Shown here: positions 44,541-54,145 of the stretch, piece after piece | Layout: each line of letters opens with the position of its first letter | Numbering within the stretch: position 1 is the first letter of the stretch | NCBI GenBank assembly: GCA_009746045.1 | Contig: RPFO01000702.1 | Location: forward strand, 996,001-1,060,000 | From: Mesostigma viride | Taxonomy: Eukaryota > Streptophyta > Mesostigmatophyceae > Mesostigmatales > Mesostigmataceae | Length of the DNA: 64,000 nucleotides | Reading direction: 5' to 3' | The notes under the pieces: model-generated | What the model saw: the letters and a program-made list of their open reading frames with translations, nothing else | The model's database searches: none | What the model was told of the DNA's origin: nothing | Program-made: the position numbers and the translations under genes

Positions 44541-45239
44541 ATGCAAAAAGTTCCTTTTATTACCGTTGTATTATTATCTTTCCTGGTAAGTGGTTGTTTA
44601 CCTGTTATTTTTACCGGTGCCACAGCTTCGGTAACAGAACTGGCCAAAGATAGGCCTGCAGATGAGGCTCTGAAGGATTTTCGTATAGCGTCTGCAATAA
44701 AAGCTTCGTTTATAAAAAATAATTTTAGGGAATTATATACTAAAATTAAAGTAGAAGTAGTTCAAGGTAGGGTTTTATATACAGGGTTAGTCGATAAAGA
44801 AGAAGATATGATTAATGCTGTTCAAATTGCATGGGATCAAGAAGGGGTAACAGAAGTAGTAAATGAGCTTAAGGTAGATAAAAATAGCGGTAAATTTGAT
44901 ATTGTCCAATATACTAGGGATACTATGATTACAAGTCAGATTAAATCAAAAACTTTTCTGGATAGAAGTATAAAATTTGTTAATTATACTGTCATTACAG
45001 TAAACGATGTGGTTTATTTGTTTGGTATGGCAAGGTCAGAAGAAGAGCTGCAGAAAGTAGCAACGATTGCTTCTAATATTAATGGAGTTCAAAAAGTTGT
45101 AAGTCATGTTAAGGTAGGGGATTATACCCCTAAAACCAAATCTTCAGGGGGAAAACAGGAAGAAGAAGAGACATTACTGATTGATGAAGGGGAGTCTTCT
45201 GATTTTAAAAACGAGCAGGAATCGGTAGATAGTTGGTAA
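44541..45239 (+). CDS. BON-domain outer-membrane lipoprotein
   Basis: 232 residues from the ATG at 44541, which gives a textbook lipoprotein signal ending in the lipobox LVSGC; an upstream TTG at 44484 would bury it behind a second hydrophobic stretch and is rejected. Two BON domains follow (about 40-120 and 125-200) with the typical 'VEVVQGRVLYTGLVDKEED' and 'VNDVVYLFGMARSEEEL' strands. BON lipoproteins such as DolP support outer-membrane integrity. The stop overlaps the rlpA start as TAATG, so both are co-translated. Confidence 0.87.
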   Translation: MQKVPFITVVLLSFLVSGCLPVIFTGATASVTELAKDRPADEALKDFRIASAIKASFIKNNFRELYTKIKVEVVQGRVLYTGLVDKEEDMINAVQIAWDQEGVTEVVNELKVDKNSGKFDIVQYTRDTMITSQIKSKTFLDRSIKFVNYTVITVNDVVYLFGMARSEEELQKVATIASNINGVQKVVSHVKVGDYTPKTKSSGGKQEEEETLLIDEGESSDFKNEQESVDSW

Positions 45240-45910
45240 TGTTTGGGAGTATGTTTAGTAAAAGGTTACTTAAATATATTTATAACGCTAGCTCGCTAGT
45301 AATGTTGTTTGTTATTGCAGTGATATTATCATCTTGTCAAAGCAATCCGAAATCTTTCCAAACTTTGTCTAAGGAAGATAGGCACAATACAAAATATAAA
45401 GGACATTTTAAGGTCGGGGATAAATATAGTATCAAAGGGAAATCATATAAACCTAAAAAGTACAATAAGTATGCTAAAATTGGTAAGGCTTCATGGTACG
45501 GACATAAAGACGGTTCTCATGGCAAAAAAACCGCTAATGGGGATACGTATAATAAGGAATTATTAACAGCTGCGCATAAAACCCTTCATATGCCTTCTTT
45601 GGTTAAAGTGAAAAATCTGGAGAACGGCAAATCTGTTATAGTACTTGTCAACGATAGAGGACCTTTCGCCGGTGATAGGGAAATCGATGTATCAGAAAAG
45701 GCCGCTAAATTACTTGGTTTTAAGCATCGAGGAACAGCTCAAGTAAAGGTACAGTATCTGCATTCTGAAACGCAAAAAATGTTAAAAACTTTTGGTCTTG
45801 CCGATAAAGAAGGTTTTATTTCCAAGAGACCACTGCCTAATAGGAAATGCAGCGTTAACTGTCATGTTAAACTTGTGAACCTGAAATATGGATATAAAGT
45901 TGATTCGTAA
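45239..45910 (+). CDS. rlpA: RlpA-like lipoprotein with double-psi beta-barrel
   Basis: About 223 residues. A signal peptide ends in lipobox ILSSC; the DPBB domain spans about 75-170 with 'GKASWYGHKDGSHGKKTANG', 'HMPSLVKVKNLENGKSV' and 'VNDRGPFAGDREIDVSEKAA', which contains the conserved aspartate and NDRGPF motif. RlpA cleaves naked glycan strands at the septum in some bacteria. No C-terminal SPOR domain is present. Start chosen at 45239 because TAATG joins it to the BON gene; ATG 45251 is another option. Confidence 0.88.
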   Translation: MFGSMFSKRLLKYIYNASSLVMLFVIAVILSSCQSNPKSFQTLSKEDRHNTKYKGHFKVGDKYSIKGKSYKPKKYNKYAKIGKASWYGHKDGSHGKKTANGDTYNKELLTAAHKTLHMPSLVKVKNLENGKSVIVLVNDRGPFAGDREIDVSEKAAKLLGFKHRGTAQVKVQYLHSETQKMLKTFGLADKEGFISKRPLPNRKCSVNCHVKLVNLKYGYKVDS

Positions 45911-46007
45911 AGTGAACCTTCTTTACATTTTGCGGCCCTCATGAGTTAATTTCTAATTTAAGCTAGCTTTAGCCGCTGTAAAATTCGCTTGTTTCTAAGA
46001 GAAAATA

Positions 46008-47246
46008 TTATTCTTCTATTTTAATTAACACATGTTTCTTTTTACCAGAAGAGATTTTGATTGCTTTGTCTTTTAGATGGTTTGAGTTTATTATCAAATT
46101 CTCATCTACAACCAGGTTATCGTTAATTTTAATACCCATACCTCTAATTAACCTTCTTCCTTCTCCTTTAGAAGCAGTAAGACCTGTGTGGCATAATAGA
46201 TCAATACACATTATTCCTTGCGATAAAATCTTTTTATCTAGTAAAATAGAAGGTAAATTAGGGCTTACTGTTTTCTGCTCAAAAACTTTAATGGCAGTAT
46301 CAAATGCTTCTCGGGCTTTTTCTTTACCATGGCAAAGCTCTGTAACTCTGTGAGCTAATTTTTTCTTTGCTTCGTTGATATTTTTACTAATTAAAGTTTC
46401 AAACTCTTTTTCTTCTGATTGTGAAAATTCGCAGTATAATTTAGCAAATTTACCAACATCTGCGTCTTCTGTATTACGCCAGTATTGATAATAGTCATAA
46501 GGAGATAGATGCTCTTCATTTATCCATACAGCACCGCTTACTGATTTACCCATTTTTACCCCTGAGGAAGTAGTAAGTAGGGGAGTAGTAAGTCCAAATG
46601 ACTCGTTTTTGCTCATTTTCCGGATAAGCTCTACACCGGTAACAATATTACCCCATTGGTCGCTACCGCCGAGCTGTAACGAGCAATTGTATGTTTTATT
46701 AAGGTAATAAAAATCATAGGCTTGTAAAAGCATATAATTGAACTCCAAAAAAGTTAAAGATTGTTCTCTCTCAAGTCTAGTTTTAACTGAGTCCATTGTT
46801 AGCATTCGATTTATTGAAAAATTCTTCCCGTATTTACGTAAAAATTCAATATAACCAAGGTTATCAAGCCAATCAGCGTTATTTACCATAACGGCATCAC
46901 TTGGACCGTCTCCAAACTTAATGAATTTAGATAAAGATTTCTTAATTCCAGCCATATTTCGAGAGATATCTTCATCACTAAGATATTTTCTGAGTTCTTC
47001 TTTACCAGTTGGATCACCGATTTTTGTGGTTCCGCCTCCCACTAACACAATCGGCTTATGACCATATTTCTGCAAAAGACGCAATATCATAATCTGCATT
47101 AGATTGCCTACGTGCAGAGATTCAGCGGTGCAATCAAATCCTATATAAGCTGCTATTTTTCCTCGAGTCGTCTTCTGCTCTAAAGTTGTAAGGTCAGTAC
47201 ATTGATAAAAATAGCCTCTCTTTTTAAATTCTTCGATAAATGTCAT
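46008..47246 (-). CDS. tyrS: Tyrosyl-tRNA synthetase
   Basis: Charges tRNA-Tyr. Class I signatures: '[16 protein letters not shown]' (HVGN in place of HIGH, about residues 37-52) and the KMSKS loop as 'KMGKSVSG' (about 231-238). '[27 protein letters not shown]' (in parts) is the tyrosine pocket. A C-terminal S4 domain begins '[15 protein letters not shown]'. 412 residues is full length. Single-gene unit, divergent from the DUF6314-like gene. Confidence 0.97.
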   Translation of the reverse strand: MTFIEEFKKRGYFYQCTDLTTLEQKTTRGKIAAYIGFDCTAESLHVGNLMQIMILRLLQKYGHKPIVLVGGGTTKIGDPTGKEELRKYLSDEDISRNMAGIKKSLSKFIKFGDGPSDAVMVNNADWLDNLGYIEFLRKYGKNFSINRMLTMDSVKTRLEREQSLTFLEFNYMLLQAYDFYYLNKTYNCSLQLGGSDQWGNIVTGVELIRKMSKNESFGLTTPLLTTSSGVKMGKSVSGAVWINEEHLSPYDYYQYWRNTEDADVGKFAKLYCEFSQSEEKEFETLISKNINEAKKKLAHRVTELCHGKEKAREAFDTAIKVFEQKTVSPNLPSILLDKKILSQGIMCIDLLCHTGLTASKGEGRRLIRGMGIKINDNLVVDENLIINSNHLKDKAIKISSGKKKHVLIKIEE

Positions 47247-47349
47247 ATTCTTTAGCTTTTTGTGATGTATAATTTTTTTATTTAGATATTTTCGTGCTTA
47301 ACAGTGCTAAATTATAAAGCAGAGTTTCTTAAAGAACAAACCAATAATT

Positions 47350-47805
47350 ATGACTAATCTATTATTTTTTTGCTATCTACCAGGGGAGTGGGTTATTGAA
47401 AGAGAGGTTCTTGATAAATCGGCTTCTTTATCTAATGCTGTGGCTAAGGGGATAGTATCTATCAGTAAGAAAAATACACATATTTTAAATTACCAGGAAT
47501 CCTTAGAAGTGAAATGGTCTAACGGTTTTGTATCCAAAGCAAAAAAAAAATATGATTATATTTTGGATAATATGGGAAATTTAGGGTTATATAGCTATGA
47601 ACATAATAGTAGACGTTTTATGTTCAACTTATTATTTGATTCGAGTTTACCTAGTATAGTTAGCGGCAATTACAAATGTGTTCAGGATTTTTATTCTACA
47701 ACTTATGAAATTATTAGTTCTAACCAATTTATACAAAAATTCAGGGTTAATGGGCCGAAGAAAGATTATGTAGCTACATCTTGTTTTGTTAGGGTAAAAA
47801 GATAG
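47350..47805 (+). CDS. DUF6314-like small protein
   Basis: 151 residues, predicted all-beta, no signal peptide. 'CYLPGEWVIEREVLDKSASLSNAVAKG' region (8-34), 'NYQESLEVKWSNGFVSKAKKKYDY' and the end 'DYVATSCFVRVKR' follow the pattern of the DUF6314 family (small lipocalin-like barrels). No function is known. It stands alone between tyrS and tlc, with 170 bases of regulatory DNA behind it. Confidence 0.6.
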   Translation: MTNLLFFCYLPGEWVIEREVLDKSASLSNAVAKGIVSISKKNTHILNYQESLEVKWSNGFVSKAKKKYDYILDNMGNLGLYSYEHNSRRFMFNLLFDSSLPSIVSGNYKCVQDFYSTTYEIISSNQFIQKFRVNGPKKDYVATSCFVRVKR

Positions 47806-47906
47806 GATTTAAATATTAAAATTAATTATTTGTTTTTATTAATAGTTTTGAGGATATAGTAAATAAAAGTTTTTGTATTGCAGAAGCAATTTGTTTTAAA
47901 TATCTG

Positions 47907-47935
47907 TTGACAGAAGAGTTTAAAGTATATACTAT
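47907..47935 (+). promoter_or_regulatory. Strong sigma-70 promoter for tlc
   Basis: TTGACA (47907-47912), 17-base spacer, TACTAT (47930-47935): perfect -35, one mismatch in -10, ideal spacing. A start near 47942 gives a leader of about 35 bases. It is the closest match to consensus seen in the window and suits a highly expressed transporter. Confidence 0.72.
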
Positions 47936-47976
47936 GCGGCTCTGACCAGTAACAATTTATCAGGTAGATATAGATT

Positions 47977-49524
47977 ATGGCGTCAGAACCTCAGAATGAT
48001 ACCTCTAACAGCGATTTCTTTAATAACGACTTATCTTCCTCAAAATTTAGCAAAATAATTGATTATTTATGGCCGGTTCAGAGACATGAACTACCCAAGT
48101 TTTTGCTTATAACCTTGCTTATGTTTTCTATTCTTTTGATCCAGAATTTAATAAGGGCAATGAAAGATAGTGTGGTCAATACCATGATTGGTGCTGAAAC
48201 AATTGCTTTTTTAAAATTTTGGGGAGTTTTGCCTGCTGCTTTTCTTGTAACAATAATTTACGTAAAGTTAGTTAGTATAATGAAAGGTGAGACTATTTTT
48301 TACCTTATTATGTCTGTTTTTTTAAGTTTTTTCTGTTTATTTGCTTTTGTTTTATTTCCAAATTACCAATATTTCCATCTGGATCCGGCCTATGCTAAGT
48401 ATCTTGGCTCTTTGTACCCGAATTTGAAATGGTTCATATTACTACTTTCCAATTGGAGCTTTTCTTTATTTTATATCATTGCGGAATTATGGCCAAATGC
48501 CGTATTTGCTTTACTATTTTGGCAATTTGTAAATAAAATTACTACGGTTGAAGAATCAAAAAGATTTTATCCTTTATTTGGATTACTAGGGCAAACAGGG
48601 CTTTATATAGCCGGTACTTTTTTAATGAATTTATCAAATATAAGTAATTATATTATCGGTAATTTTGCTGCTAATGCTGACAAAAGCGTTGTTTCTATAC
48701 AAATAGTAATATCGGTTGTGCTGGTATTGGGACTCTTAGCACTGGTAGCATTTTGGTTAATTAATACTAAAATCCTTGATGAAGAAACTATAAATAATCT
48801 AAAATTCAAGGTTAAAAAAAATCACCTTTCTCTAAAAGACAGTTTCAAAATGATTGTTGAATCAAGATACATAAGGCTTATAACGGTTTTATTATTTTGT
48901 TACGGACTGGCTATAAATTTAGTTGAAGGCCCTTGGAAAGCAGAAGCAAATAAACTCTACACTAATCCTACGGACTTTGCTGTTTTTGTTGGCAGTTATC
49001 TTAGTTATACAGGATTATTAACTATTTTCTTTGTTATTGTGGGGTCAAATCTTGTTAGAAGGCTTGGTTGGTTTTCTGCGGCTATTATTACCCCGCTTAT
49101 GGTTTTAATTACCGGAAGCCTCTTCTTTATGATATCTAATTTTGATGCTGTAGGGAGCTTGTTAGTTACCTTTTTCGTTATGACCGATCCTTTAATGCTT
49201 GCAGTCTTGATCGGAGCAATTCAAAATGTTTTCAGCAAGTCAAGTAAATATACTTTTTTTGATAGCACAAAAGAAATGGCATACGTACCACTTGAGGATG
49301 AATTAAAAACTAAAGGTAAGGCAGCAGCAGATATGATCGGTACAAAGCTTGGTAAATCGGCTAGTGCATTTGTGCAGTCAATGATTTTTATTATAATTCC
49401 CACAGCTACTTATCATTCAATTTCTACTTTCTTAATGGTTATATTTCTAATTATCTGTATAGTTTGGGTGTGGACCGTAGTAGAACTGAATAAGGAATAT
49501 AAAAAGCTTTGCGGAAATAAATAA
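47977..49524 (+). CDS. tlc: ATP/ADP-type nucleotide transporter (Tlc family)
   Basis: 515 residues, 12 membrane helices. Landmarks: 'WPVQRHELPKFLLITLLMFS', 'QNLIRAMKDSVVNTMIGAET' (about 50-69) with the conserved KDS-type segment, 'ELWPNAVFALLFWQFVNKIT' and 'ESKRFYPLFGLLGQTGLYIAG', and 'KEMAYVPLEDELKTKGKAAAD' near 430. These are the signatures of the rickettsial/chlamydial/plastid carriers that exchange host nucleotides. R. prowazekii has five paralogues with different substrates (ATP/ADP for Tlc1, other nucleotides for Tlc4 and Tlc5); which one this is cannot be decided here. Confidence 0.95.
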   Translation: MASEPQNDTSNSDFFNNDLSSSKFSKIIDYLWPVQRHELPKFLLITLLMFSILLIQNLIRAMKDSVVNTMIGAETIAFLKFWGVLPAAFLVTIIYVKLVSIMKGETIFYLIMSVFLSFFCLFAFVLFPNYQYFHLDPAYAKYLGSLYPNLKWFILLLSNWSFSLFYIIAELWPNAVFALLFWQFVNKITTVEESKRFYPLFGLLGQTGLYIAGTFLMNLSNISNYIIGNFAANADKSVVSIQIVISVVLVLGLLALVAFWLINTKILDEETINNLKFKVKKNHLSLKDSFKMIVESRYIRLITVLLFCYGLAINLVEGPWKAEANKLYTNPTDFAVFVGSYLSYTGLLTIFFVIVGSNLVRRLGWFSAAIITPLMVLITGSLFFMISNFDAVGSLLVTFFVMTDPLMLAVLIGAIQNVFSKSSKYTFFDSTKEMAYVPLEDELKTKGKAAADMIGTKLGKSASAFVQSMIFIIIPTATYHSISTFLMVIFLIICIVWVWTVVELNKEYKKLCGNK

Positions 49525-49569
49525 GGGTTATTTTGATTTAAGCCATAGTTATTTGATGTTTATTCAAAA

Positions 49570-50457
49570 TTATTTATTATTTGCTAGGCAATCTGCTAGG
49601 ATTTCTACCAAGTATTTAAAGCACTTTTCATTCCCGCCATCTTCTAAAATCCAAACCCATGCAAGTACGGCTTGCACAAAACACCAACCTTCAATACGCT
49701 CCGGTTTGATTTTAAGTTTATAGGCAAAATAAGCGATCCGGTTGTTAATAATACTTGCCATATTTCTGGATTTTAACAACTCAGGGATAGGATTGCGTAT
49801 AAATGCAGCTATTTCATAAGCTGGTTCACCTGTTACACCTTTTGAATCAATAACCACCCAATTATCTCCATGTTTTATAATATTTTCATGATGTAAATCA
49901 CCGTGAAGTAAAACAGGATCCGGTGCAGTTGCTAATAACTGATTACGAATATATCGGGCTTTTTGTAAATAATTTTTTAAATTTTTATTACTAGTATCGT
50001 GATCTAAACTTCTAAGCCAATCCTGGATATCAGGAAACTGGGGATTTTTTGGAATTGGTGCCTGATGTAGAAGGTTTATAATGTTGCAGGCTATTTCTAC
50101 GGAATCATTATCTTGTAAAGGGAAATATGATTTTAAAGATATGCCGGGAATAGCTTTTTCTAGGAGCAGAAAACCTTTTTTTGCTACTAGAACTTTTATT
50201 CCTCCAAATTCAGCAAATGCTTGAAGAGAGGATGCTTCTTGTTTTAAAGCATCGTTATCAAGTCCTAATTTCAAAATAATAGGCCTATTACCTAAAAAAC
50301 CGGATAACACATAATTATAACTTAGGTTACTTAACGGTTTTAAACCAGACAAATTATATTCACTTGCTAGTCTTTTTATAATAGTAGGTAAATCTGTAAG
50401 CCACTTTTTACCCTTGTCCTTATAAATATTAAGTATATTGGTTGTAAAATTATCCAT
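49570..50457 (-). CDS. APH(6)-like kinase (aminoglycoside/hydroxyurea phosphotransferase family)
   Basis: 295 residues, kinase-like fold. 'RPIILKLGLDNDALKQEASSL' gives the ATP-binding lysine region, 'PVLLHGDLHHENII' (about 200-213) is the Brenner motif with the catalytic aspartate, and 'VIDSKGVTGEPAYEIAAFIRN' is the metal-binding segment typical of streptomycin 6-kinase relatives. No mobile-element context or resistance partners are near, so a cellular substrate is more likely than antibiotic resistance. Convergent with tlc. Confidence 0.85.
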   Translation of the reverse strand: MDNFTTNILNIYKDKGKKWLTDLPTIIKRLASEYNLSGLKPLSNLSYNYVLSGFLGNRPIILKLGLDNDALKQEASSLQAFAEFGGIKVLVAKKGFLLLEKAIPGISLKSYFPLQDNDSVEIACNIINLLHQAPIPKNPQFPDIQDWLRSLDHDTSNKNLKNYLQKARYIRNQLLATAPDPVLLHGDLHHENIIKHGDNWVVIDSKGVTGEPAYEIAAFIRNPIPELLKSRNMASIINNRIAYFAYKLKIKPERIEGWCFVQAVLAWVWILEDGGNEKCFKYLVEILADCLANNK

Positions 50458-50500
50458 TTTTTAAGATATCCATAAGACAATTAAGTAAATTATTATTATA

Positions 50501-50520
50501 AGCCCAATAAATATTGGGCT
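50501..50520 (-). terminator. Hairpin between the heat shock genes and the APH-like gene
   Basis: Nine-base arms agcccaata/tattgggct with a two-base centre form a 20-base inverted repeat 12 bases behind the stop of the membrane-anchored heat shock gene. On the minus strand it is followed by a T/A-rich run (tataataataat). Probably ends the small heat shock transcript. Confidence 0.6.
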
Positions 50521-50531
50521 TTAAGTATATT

Positions 50532-51185
50532 TTACTCAATATTTATGGTTTGAGGTTCTCCTTTTTGCTGGCTACGTGGAATACTTATAGTTAGTATACC
50601 GTCTTTTAATGATGATTTAATTGAGTCCCGTTCAATATCATTATTTAAGCTAATTACCTGTTTGAATTTACTACTTATATTTTTTTTAGTATTATTTTCA
50701 TCTGATTGTTCTTTATTTTCCGCAGAAATTGTCAGGATATTGCCATTTAATTCTAATTTTATTTGTTCTTTTATAAATCCTGGTATTGCCAGCGTAATTA
50801 GATATTCTTTATCTAATACCTCAATTGTAGAGTGATTTAAATAATTATCATTTAATAAATTTTCCCCGCGAATGTGGGAATTAAAAAAATCACGATCAAT
50901 AAGGTTGAATAAGGATTGTCTGGGAATTAAATTCATTTCGGCAAACAATTTTTTCATTCTACGCTCAAAATTATCATCCAGAAGCAATGGCTGGGGTTTA
51001 TTATAATTAAGCTGATTCTTGTACTCTAATAATTGTTCCGAAATGATTTGATTCTGGTTATAACATTTTACTAAGAAATATATAGTACCTGCCAAAAATA
51101 GGCAGGTACTAAAGCCTAATACAGCTAATATAACCTTGTAATTGCTCCATTTACAATCAAGTGGTTTTTGATCAGTTACATTCAT
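50532..51185 (-). CDS. Membrane-anchored small heat shock protein (Hsp20 family)
   Basis: 217 residues. A membrane helix (about residues 18-41, 'VILAVLGFSTCLFLAGTIYF') is followed by a linker and an alpha-crystallin domain (about 118-217) with 'VLDKEYLITLAIPGFIKEQI', 'LELNGNILTISAENKE' and 'SLKDGILTISIPR' (the G-x-L motif). Hsp20 proteins are normally soluble; the N-terminal anchor would place chaperone activity at the inner membrane, with the crystallin domain probably periplasmic or cytoplasmic depending on orientation. It follows the soluble hsp20 gene by 31 bases and is probably in the same operon. Confidence 0.86.
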   Translation of the reverse strand: MNVTDQKPLDCKWSNYKVILAVLGFSTCLFLAGTIYFLVKCYNQNQIISEQLLEYKNQLNYNKPQPLLLDDNFERRMKKLFAEMNLIPRQSLFNLIDRDFFNSHIRGENLLNDNYLNHSTIEVLDKEYLITLAIPGFIKEQIKLELNGNILTISAENKEQSDENNTKKNISSKFKQVISLNNDIERDSIKSSLKDGILTISIPRSQQKGEPQTINIE

Positions 51186-51216
51186 ATACTAACCTCATTA
51201 TTCTTATTTAGTTTAT

Positions 51217-51663
51217 TTAACTTATTTCTATTTTTTTAGGGGTTCTTTTATCATTTTTCGGTACTGATATATTTAGAACTCCGTTTTCGAAACTCGCTTT
51301 AATTTTTTCTGGTTCAATGTTATTAGGCAGAGAAATTGATCTTTGGAATGCTCCATAATACCTTTCTCTTAAATGGTAGTTCTTCTCTTTTTCTTCTTTT
51401 ATATCTTCTTTTTTTCCTTTTATAGTAAGAATGTTGTTATCTATTTTTACATCTATTTCTTTTTGGTTTATTCCCGGCAGTTCCGCTTCTATCTTATACG
51501 CAGCATCTGTTTCAGATATATCAATTCTGGGAGATAAGTCCACTCCACTTTTAGATAAAAAAGAGGTTGGTAAAGAATAAAGTTCATTAAACAAGTCATC
51601 AAATACACTATCCCTTGTTCTTATAGATTCTGATTTGGATCTTAGTTTTGGTAAATATGCCAT
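51217..51663 (-). CDS. Soluble small heat shock protein (Hsp20 family)
   Basis: 148 residues. Alpha-crystallin domain from about 45: 'IDISETDAAYKIEAELPGIN', 'VKIDNNILTIKGKKED', 'YGAFQRSISLPNNI' and 'ASFENGVLNISVPK'; the C-terminal I-x-I-type tail reads 'PKKIEIS'. ATP-independent holdase that traps unfolding proteins. The start has the excellent ribosome site aaggaggaaa. A CTTGAAA element upstream suggests heat shock sigma factor control. Confidence 0.95.
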   Translation of the reverse strand: MAYLPKLRSKSESIRTRDSVFDDLFNELYSLPTSFLSKSGVDLSPRIDISETDAAYKIEAELPGINQKEIDVKIDNNILTIKGKKEDIKEEKEKNYHLRERYYGAFQRSISLPNNIEPEKIKASFENGVLNISVPKNDKRTPKKIEIS

Positions 51664-51720
51664 GATTTCCTCCTTATAAGATTTGTATTTACAATATATA
51701 TTTTATAATAAAAAAATATA

Positions 51721-51727
51721 TTTCAAG
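51721..51727 (-). promoter_or_regulatory. Possible sigma-32 -35 element for hsp20
   Basis: CTTGAAA on the minus strand, 57 bases before the hsp20 start codon, equals the RpoH -35 consensus. The matching -10 is not clear in the AT-rich stretch that follows, so this is half a promoter by sequence. Confidence 0.4.
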
Positions 51728-51772
51728 AGGTTTAAAGAAAAATTGTCAAATTATTAATTTATACATTATGTT

Positions 51773-53938
51773 TTAAATTAATTTAATATAACTTTCCTTT
51801 ATAGTTTTTAACCCGCATTTTTCAAAAACTATATCTAGGCTATCGCCGTTTTTTCGAATAATTATTCCATCGCCGAATTTTTCGTGGTTGATCTTGTTCC
51901 CGGGACGTTTCTCATTCGATTGGCTTTCAGGGATAAGTTTAATAGAAGCAGGCGTGTAAGTAGCAGCGGTATTATTATTTTCAAAATAAAAACTATGTTT
52001 TGAGCCTAAATAATTTAGTTGGTTTGAACTGGAAATTTTATGGCATATTTCAGCTGGAATTTCGGCTAAGAAGCGGGAAGGTATTGAGTTTAATATTTCA
52101 GCAAATATTCTTCTGCTTTCGGCATAGGTAATAAATAACTCCTTTTTAGCCCTGGTAACCCCTACGTAGGCAATGCGTCTTTCTTCTTCTAATCCCTTAT
52201 CTCCTTGTTCTAACATAGATTTTTGGTGAGGAAATATTCCTTCTTCCCATCCTGGTAGAAATACTACATCAAATTCAAGTCCTTTTGAAGCGTGCAAGGT
52301 CATGATTTTCACTGTGCCGCCATAATCAGATTCAAGCATCTCATTATCCATGACTAAACTTGTATGTTCAACAAATTCGTTAATAGTGCCAGCTTCGTCT
52401 ATGGCTTGTAGCATTTCATTGATATTTTCAATTCTACTTCTGGATTCTTCAGTTTTTTCTTCTTTTAAAGCCGCTAAATAACCGGATTTTTCAAGAATGA
52501 ATTTTGTTACGTCAAATGCGGATTCATTTTCATATCTTAAAGATGCTTGATTAATGAGTGTAACAAAATGCTGAAGGTTTTCTTTGATTTTTCCTTTAAC
52601 CTCATCATTTTTAATCATTTTTTCTAAAGCGCTAAACGCTGAAACAGAGTAATCGGTGGCTTTATCCTTAATCTTTTTTAGGGTAGCATTGCCGATTGAT
52701 CTTTTTGGAACATTAATCACTCTTTCAAAAGCTAGATTGTCATTTTTATTGATCGCAAGACGGATATAAGCAAGTAAATCCCTAATCTCCATTCTTTCAT
52801 AAAACCTTAAGCCGCCAATTATCTGGTAAGGCATGGTGTTACTGATAAACACTTCTTCAAAAGCTCTGGTTTGAAAGCCAGCTCTGACAAGAATGGCAAT
52901 TTGACCTGCGTTGTATTGTTTAGAATTAATATATTTTCCTATTTGGTTCGCTACGAATCTGGCTTCTTCTTTTTCATTCCAGCAGGAAATTACTTTTATT
53001 TTTTCCTGTGATTGTGTTTCAGTCCAAAGATTCTTGTGATGTCTGTTCTTGTTATTTCTTATGATACTAGATGCTGCTTCCAGGATATGAGAACCGGAGC
53101 GATAATTTTGTTCTAGTTTAATGATTTTTGCATTTGGAAAATCTTTTTCAAAACGGAGGATGTTTTTTACCTCAGCCCCTCGCCAACTATATATGGATTG
53201 ATCATCGTCCCCAACACAGCAAATATTTTTATGATCACTTGCAAGCATTCTAGCCCATACATACTGAACAGCATTAGTGTCCTGGTATTCGTCAATTAAA
53301 ATATATTTAAATTTATTTTGGTAATATTTAAGAACCTCAGGATTATTGATGAGTAATTGATTGCAGTATAATAATAGATCGCCAAAATCAGCAAGGTTGG
53401 ACTCTTGTAAGATTTTTTGATATTTTTGGTAAATAACATAAGCAATTTGTGACTCCTGGCTTGTAGTATCGGAGCTGTTAACCTTTTCAGGTATAACCCC
53501 TTGATCTTTCCATTTAGAGATAATAACATGCAGTAATTTAGGAGGATACTTCTTAATATCAATATTATTTTCAAGGGCAATGTTTTTGACTAATTTTATT
53601 TGCTCATCCTGGTCGACAATATTAAAATTTTGGCTCATACCGTTATCAATTAAATGGATATGAGATCTCAATATTCTCGTAGAGATAGAGTGAAATGTAC
53701 CTATATTTAAACCATCAGAAGCAGTAATGTCATTAATTCGGTTTTGCATTTCTTTCGCTGCTTTATTTGAAAAAGTAACAGCTAGTATTTGGCTTGGATA
53801 GGCGAGATTATTGCTAATTATATAAGCTATTCTACTAGTTAAAACCTTGGTTTTACCGGTTCCAGCTCCAGCTAGTACGAGCAAGGGGCCTTCGGTAGTT
53901 TCAACAGCTTCTTTTTGAGGTGGATTTAAAGGTTGCAT
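51773..53938 (-). CDS. uvrD: DNA helicase UvrD/PcrA
   Basis: Superfamily 1A 3'-5' helicase for mismatch and nucleotide excision repair. Motifs in order: '[17 protein letters not shown]' (Walker A, about 20-36), '[12 protein letters not shown]', '[10 protein letters not shown]' (Walker B), '[16 protein letters not shown]', 'QNYRSG', '[17 protein letters not shown]', and '[15 protein letters not shown]'. The C-terminal Tudor-like tail is present ('[19 protein letters not shown]'). 721 residues is normal. It follows the SdhAF4-like gene by five bases. Confidence 0.96.
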   Translation of the reverse strand: MQPLNPPQKEAVETTEGPLLVLAGAGTGKTKVLTSRIAYIISNNLAYPSQILAVTFSNKAAKEMQNRINDITASDGLNIGTFHSISTRILRSHIHLIDNGMSQNFNIVDQDEQIKLVKNIALENNIDIKKYPPKLLHVIISKWKDQGVIPEKVNSSDTTSQESQIAYVIYQKYQKILQESNLADFGDLLLYCNQLLINNPEVLKYYQNKFKYILIDEYQDTNAVQYVWARMLASDHKNICCVGDDDQSIYSWRGAEVKNILRFEKDFPNAKIIKLEQNYRSGSHILEAASSIIRNNKNRHHKNLWTETQSQEKIKVISCWNEKEEARFVANQIGKYINSKQYNAGQIAILVRAGFQTRAFEEVFISNTMPYQIIGGLRFYERMEIRDLLAYIRLAINKNDNLAFERVINVPKRSIGNATLKKIKDKATDYSVSAFSALEKMIKNDEVKGKIKENLQHFVTLINQASLRYENESAFDVTKFILEKSGYLAALKEEKTEESRSRIENINEMLQAIDEAGTINEFVEHTSLVMDNEMLESDYGGTVKIMTLHASKGLEFDVVFLPGWEEGIFPHQKSMLEQGDKGLEEERRIAYVGVTRAKKELFITYAESRRIFAEILNSIPSRFLAEIPAEICHKISSSNQLNYLGSKHSFYFENNNTAATYTPASIKLIPESQSNEKRPGNKINHEKFGDGIIIRKNGDSLDIVFEKCGLKTIKESYIKLI

Positions 53939-53943
53939 GGTAT

Positions 53944-54129
53944 TTAAAAGTCTGAAACTCTTCCGTTAACTTCCCAGTCACCGTATCGAGTTGGTTCTGG
54001 TCCTTTAGGGCCACCAAATTCCTTATCTTTACTCCCTTCTGAAAAAAGTTTATTGTCCTTTTTACTTGCCTTGTTTTTATTGGTTAGAGTATTATCCGAT
54101 AAATGTTTTGGAGATCGCTTTTTTAACAT
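53944..54129 (-). CDS. DUF1674 / SdhAF4-like succinate dehydrogenase assembly factor
   Basis: 61 residues. The C-terminal '[20 protein letters not shown]' (about 38-57) followed by VSDF is the DUF1674 signature, shared by mitochondrial SDHAF4, which helps assemble flavinylated SdhA. N-terminus is lysine-rich and probably disordered. Divergent from rsmE with 16 bases between start codons, so the two promoters overlap. Confidence 0.9.
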   Translation of the reverse strand: MLKKRSPKHLSDNTLTNKNKASKKDNKLFSEGSKDKEFGGPKGPEPTRYGDWEVNGRVSDF

Positions 54130-54145
54130 TCTAAATTATTTAAAT

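Noticed and set aside
49221-49403. Minus-strand frame opposite the end of tlc
   Set aside because: Complement of a conserved coding segment with no independent support.
51664-51720. Possible RNA thermometer before hsp20
   Set aside because: The leader has a small ttgta/tacaa hairpin, but I could not find pairing that covers the aaggagg ribosome site.
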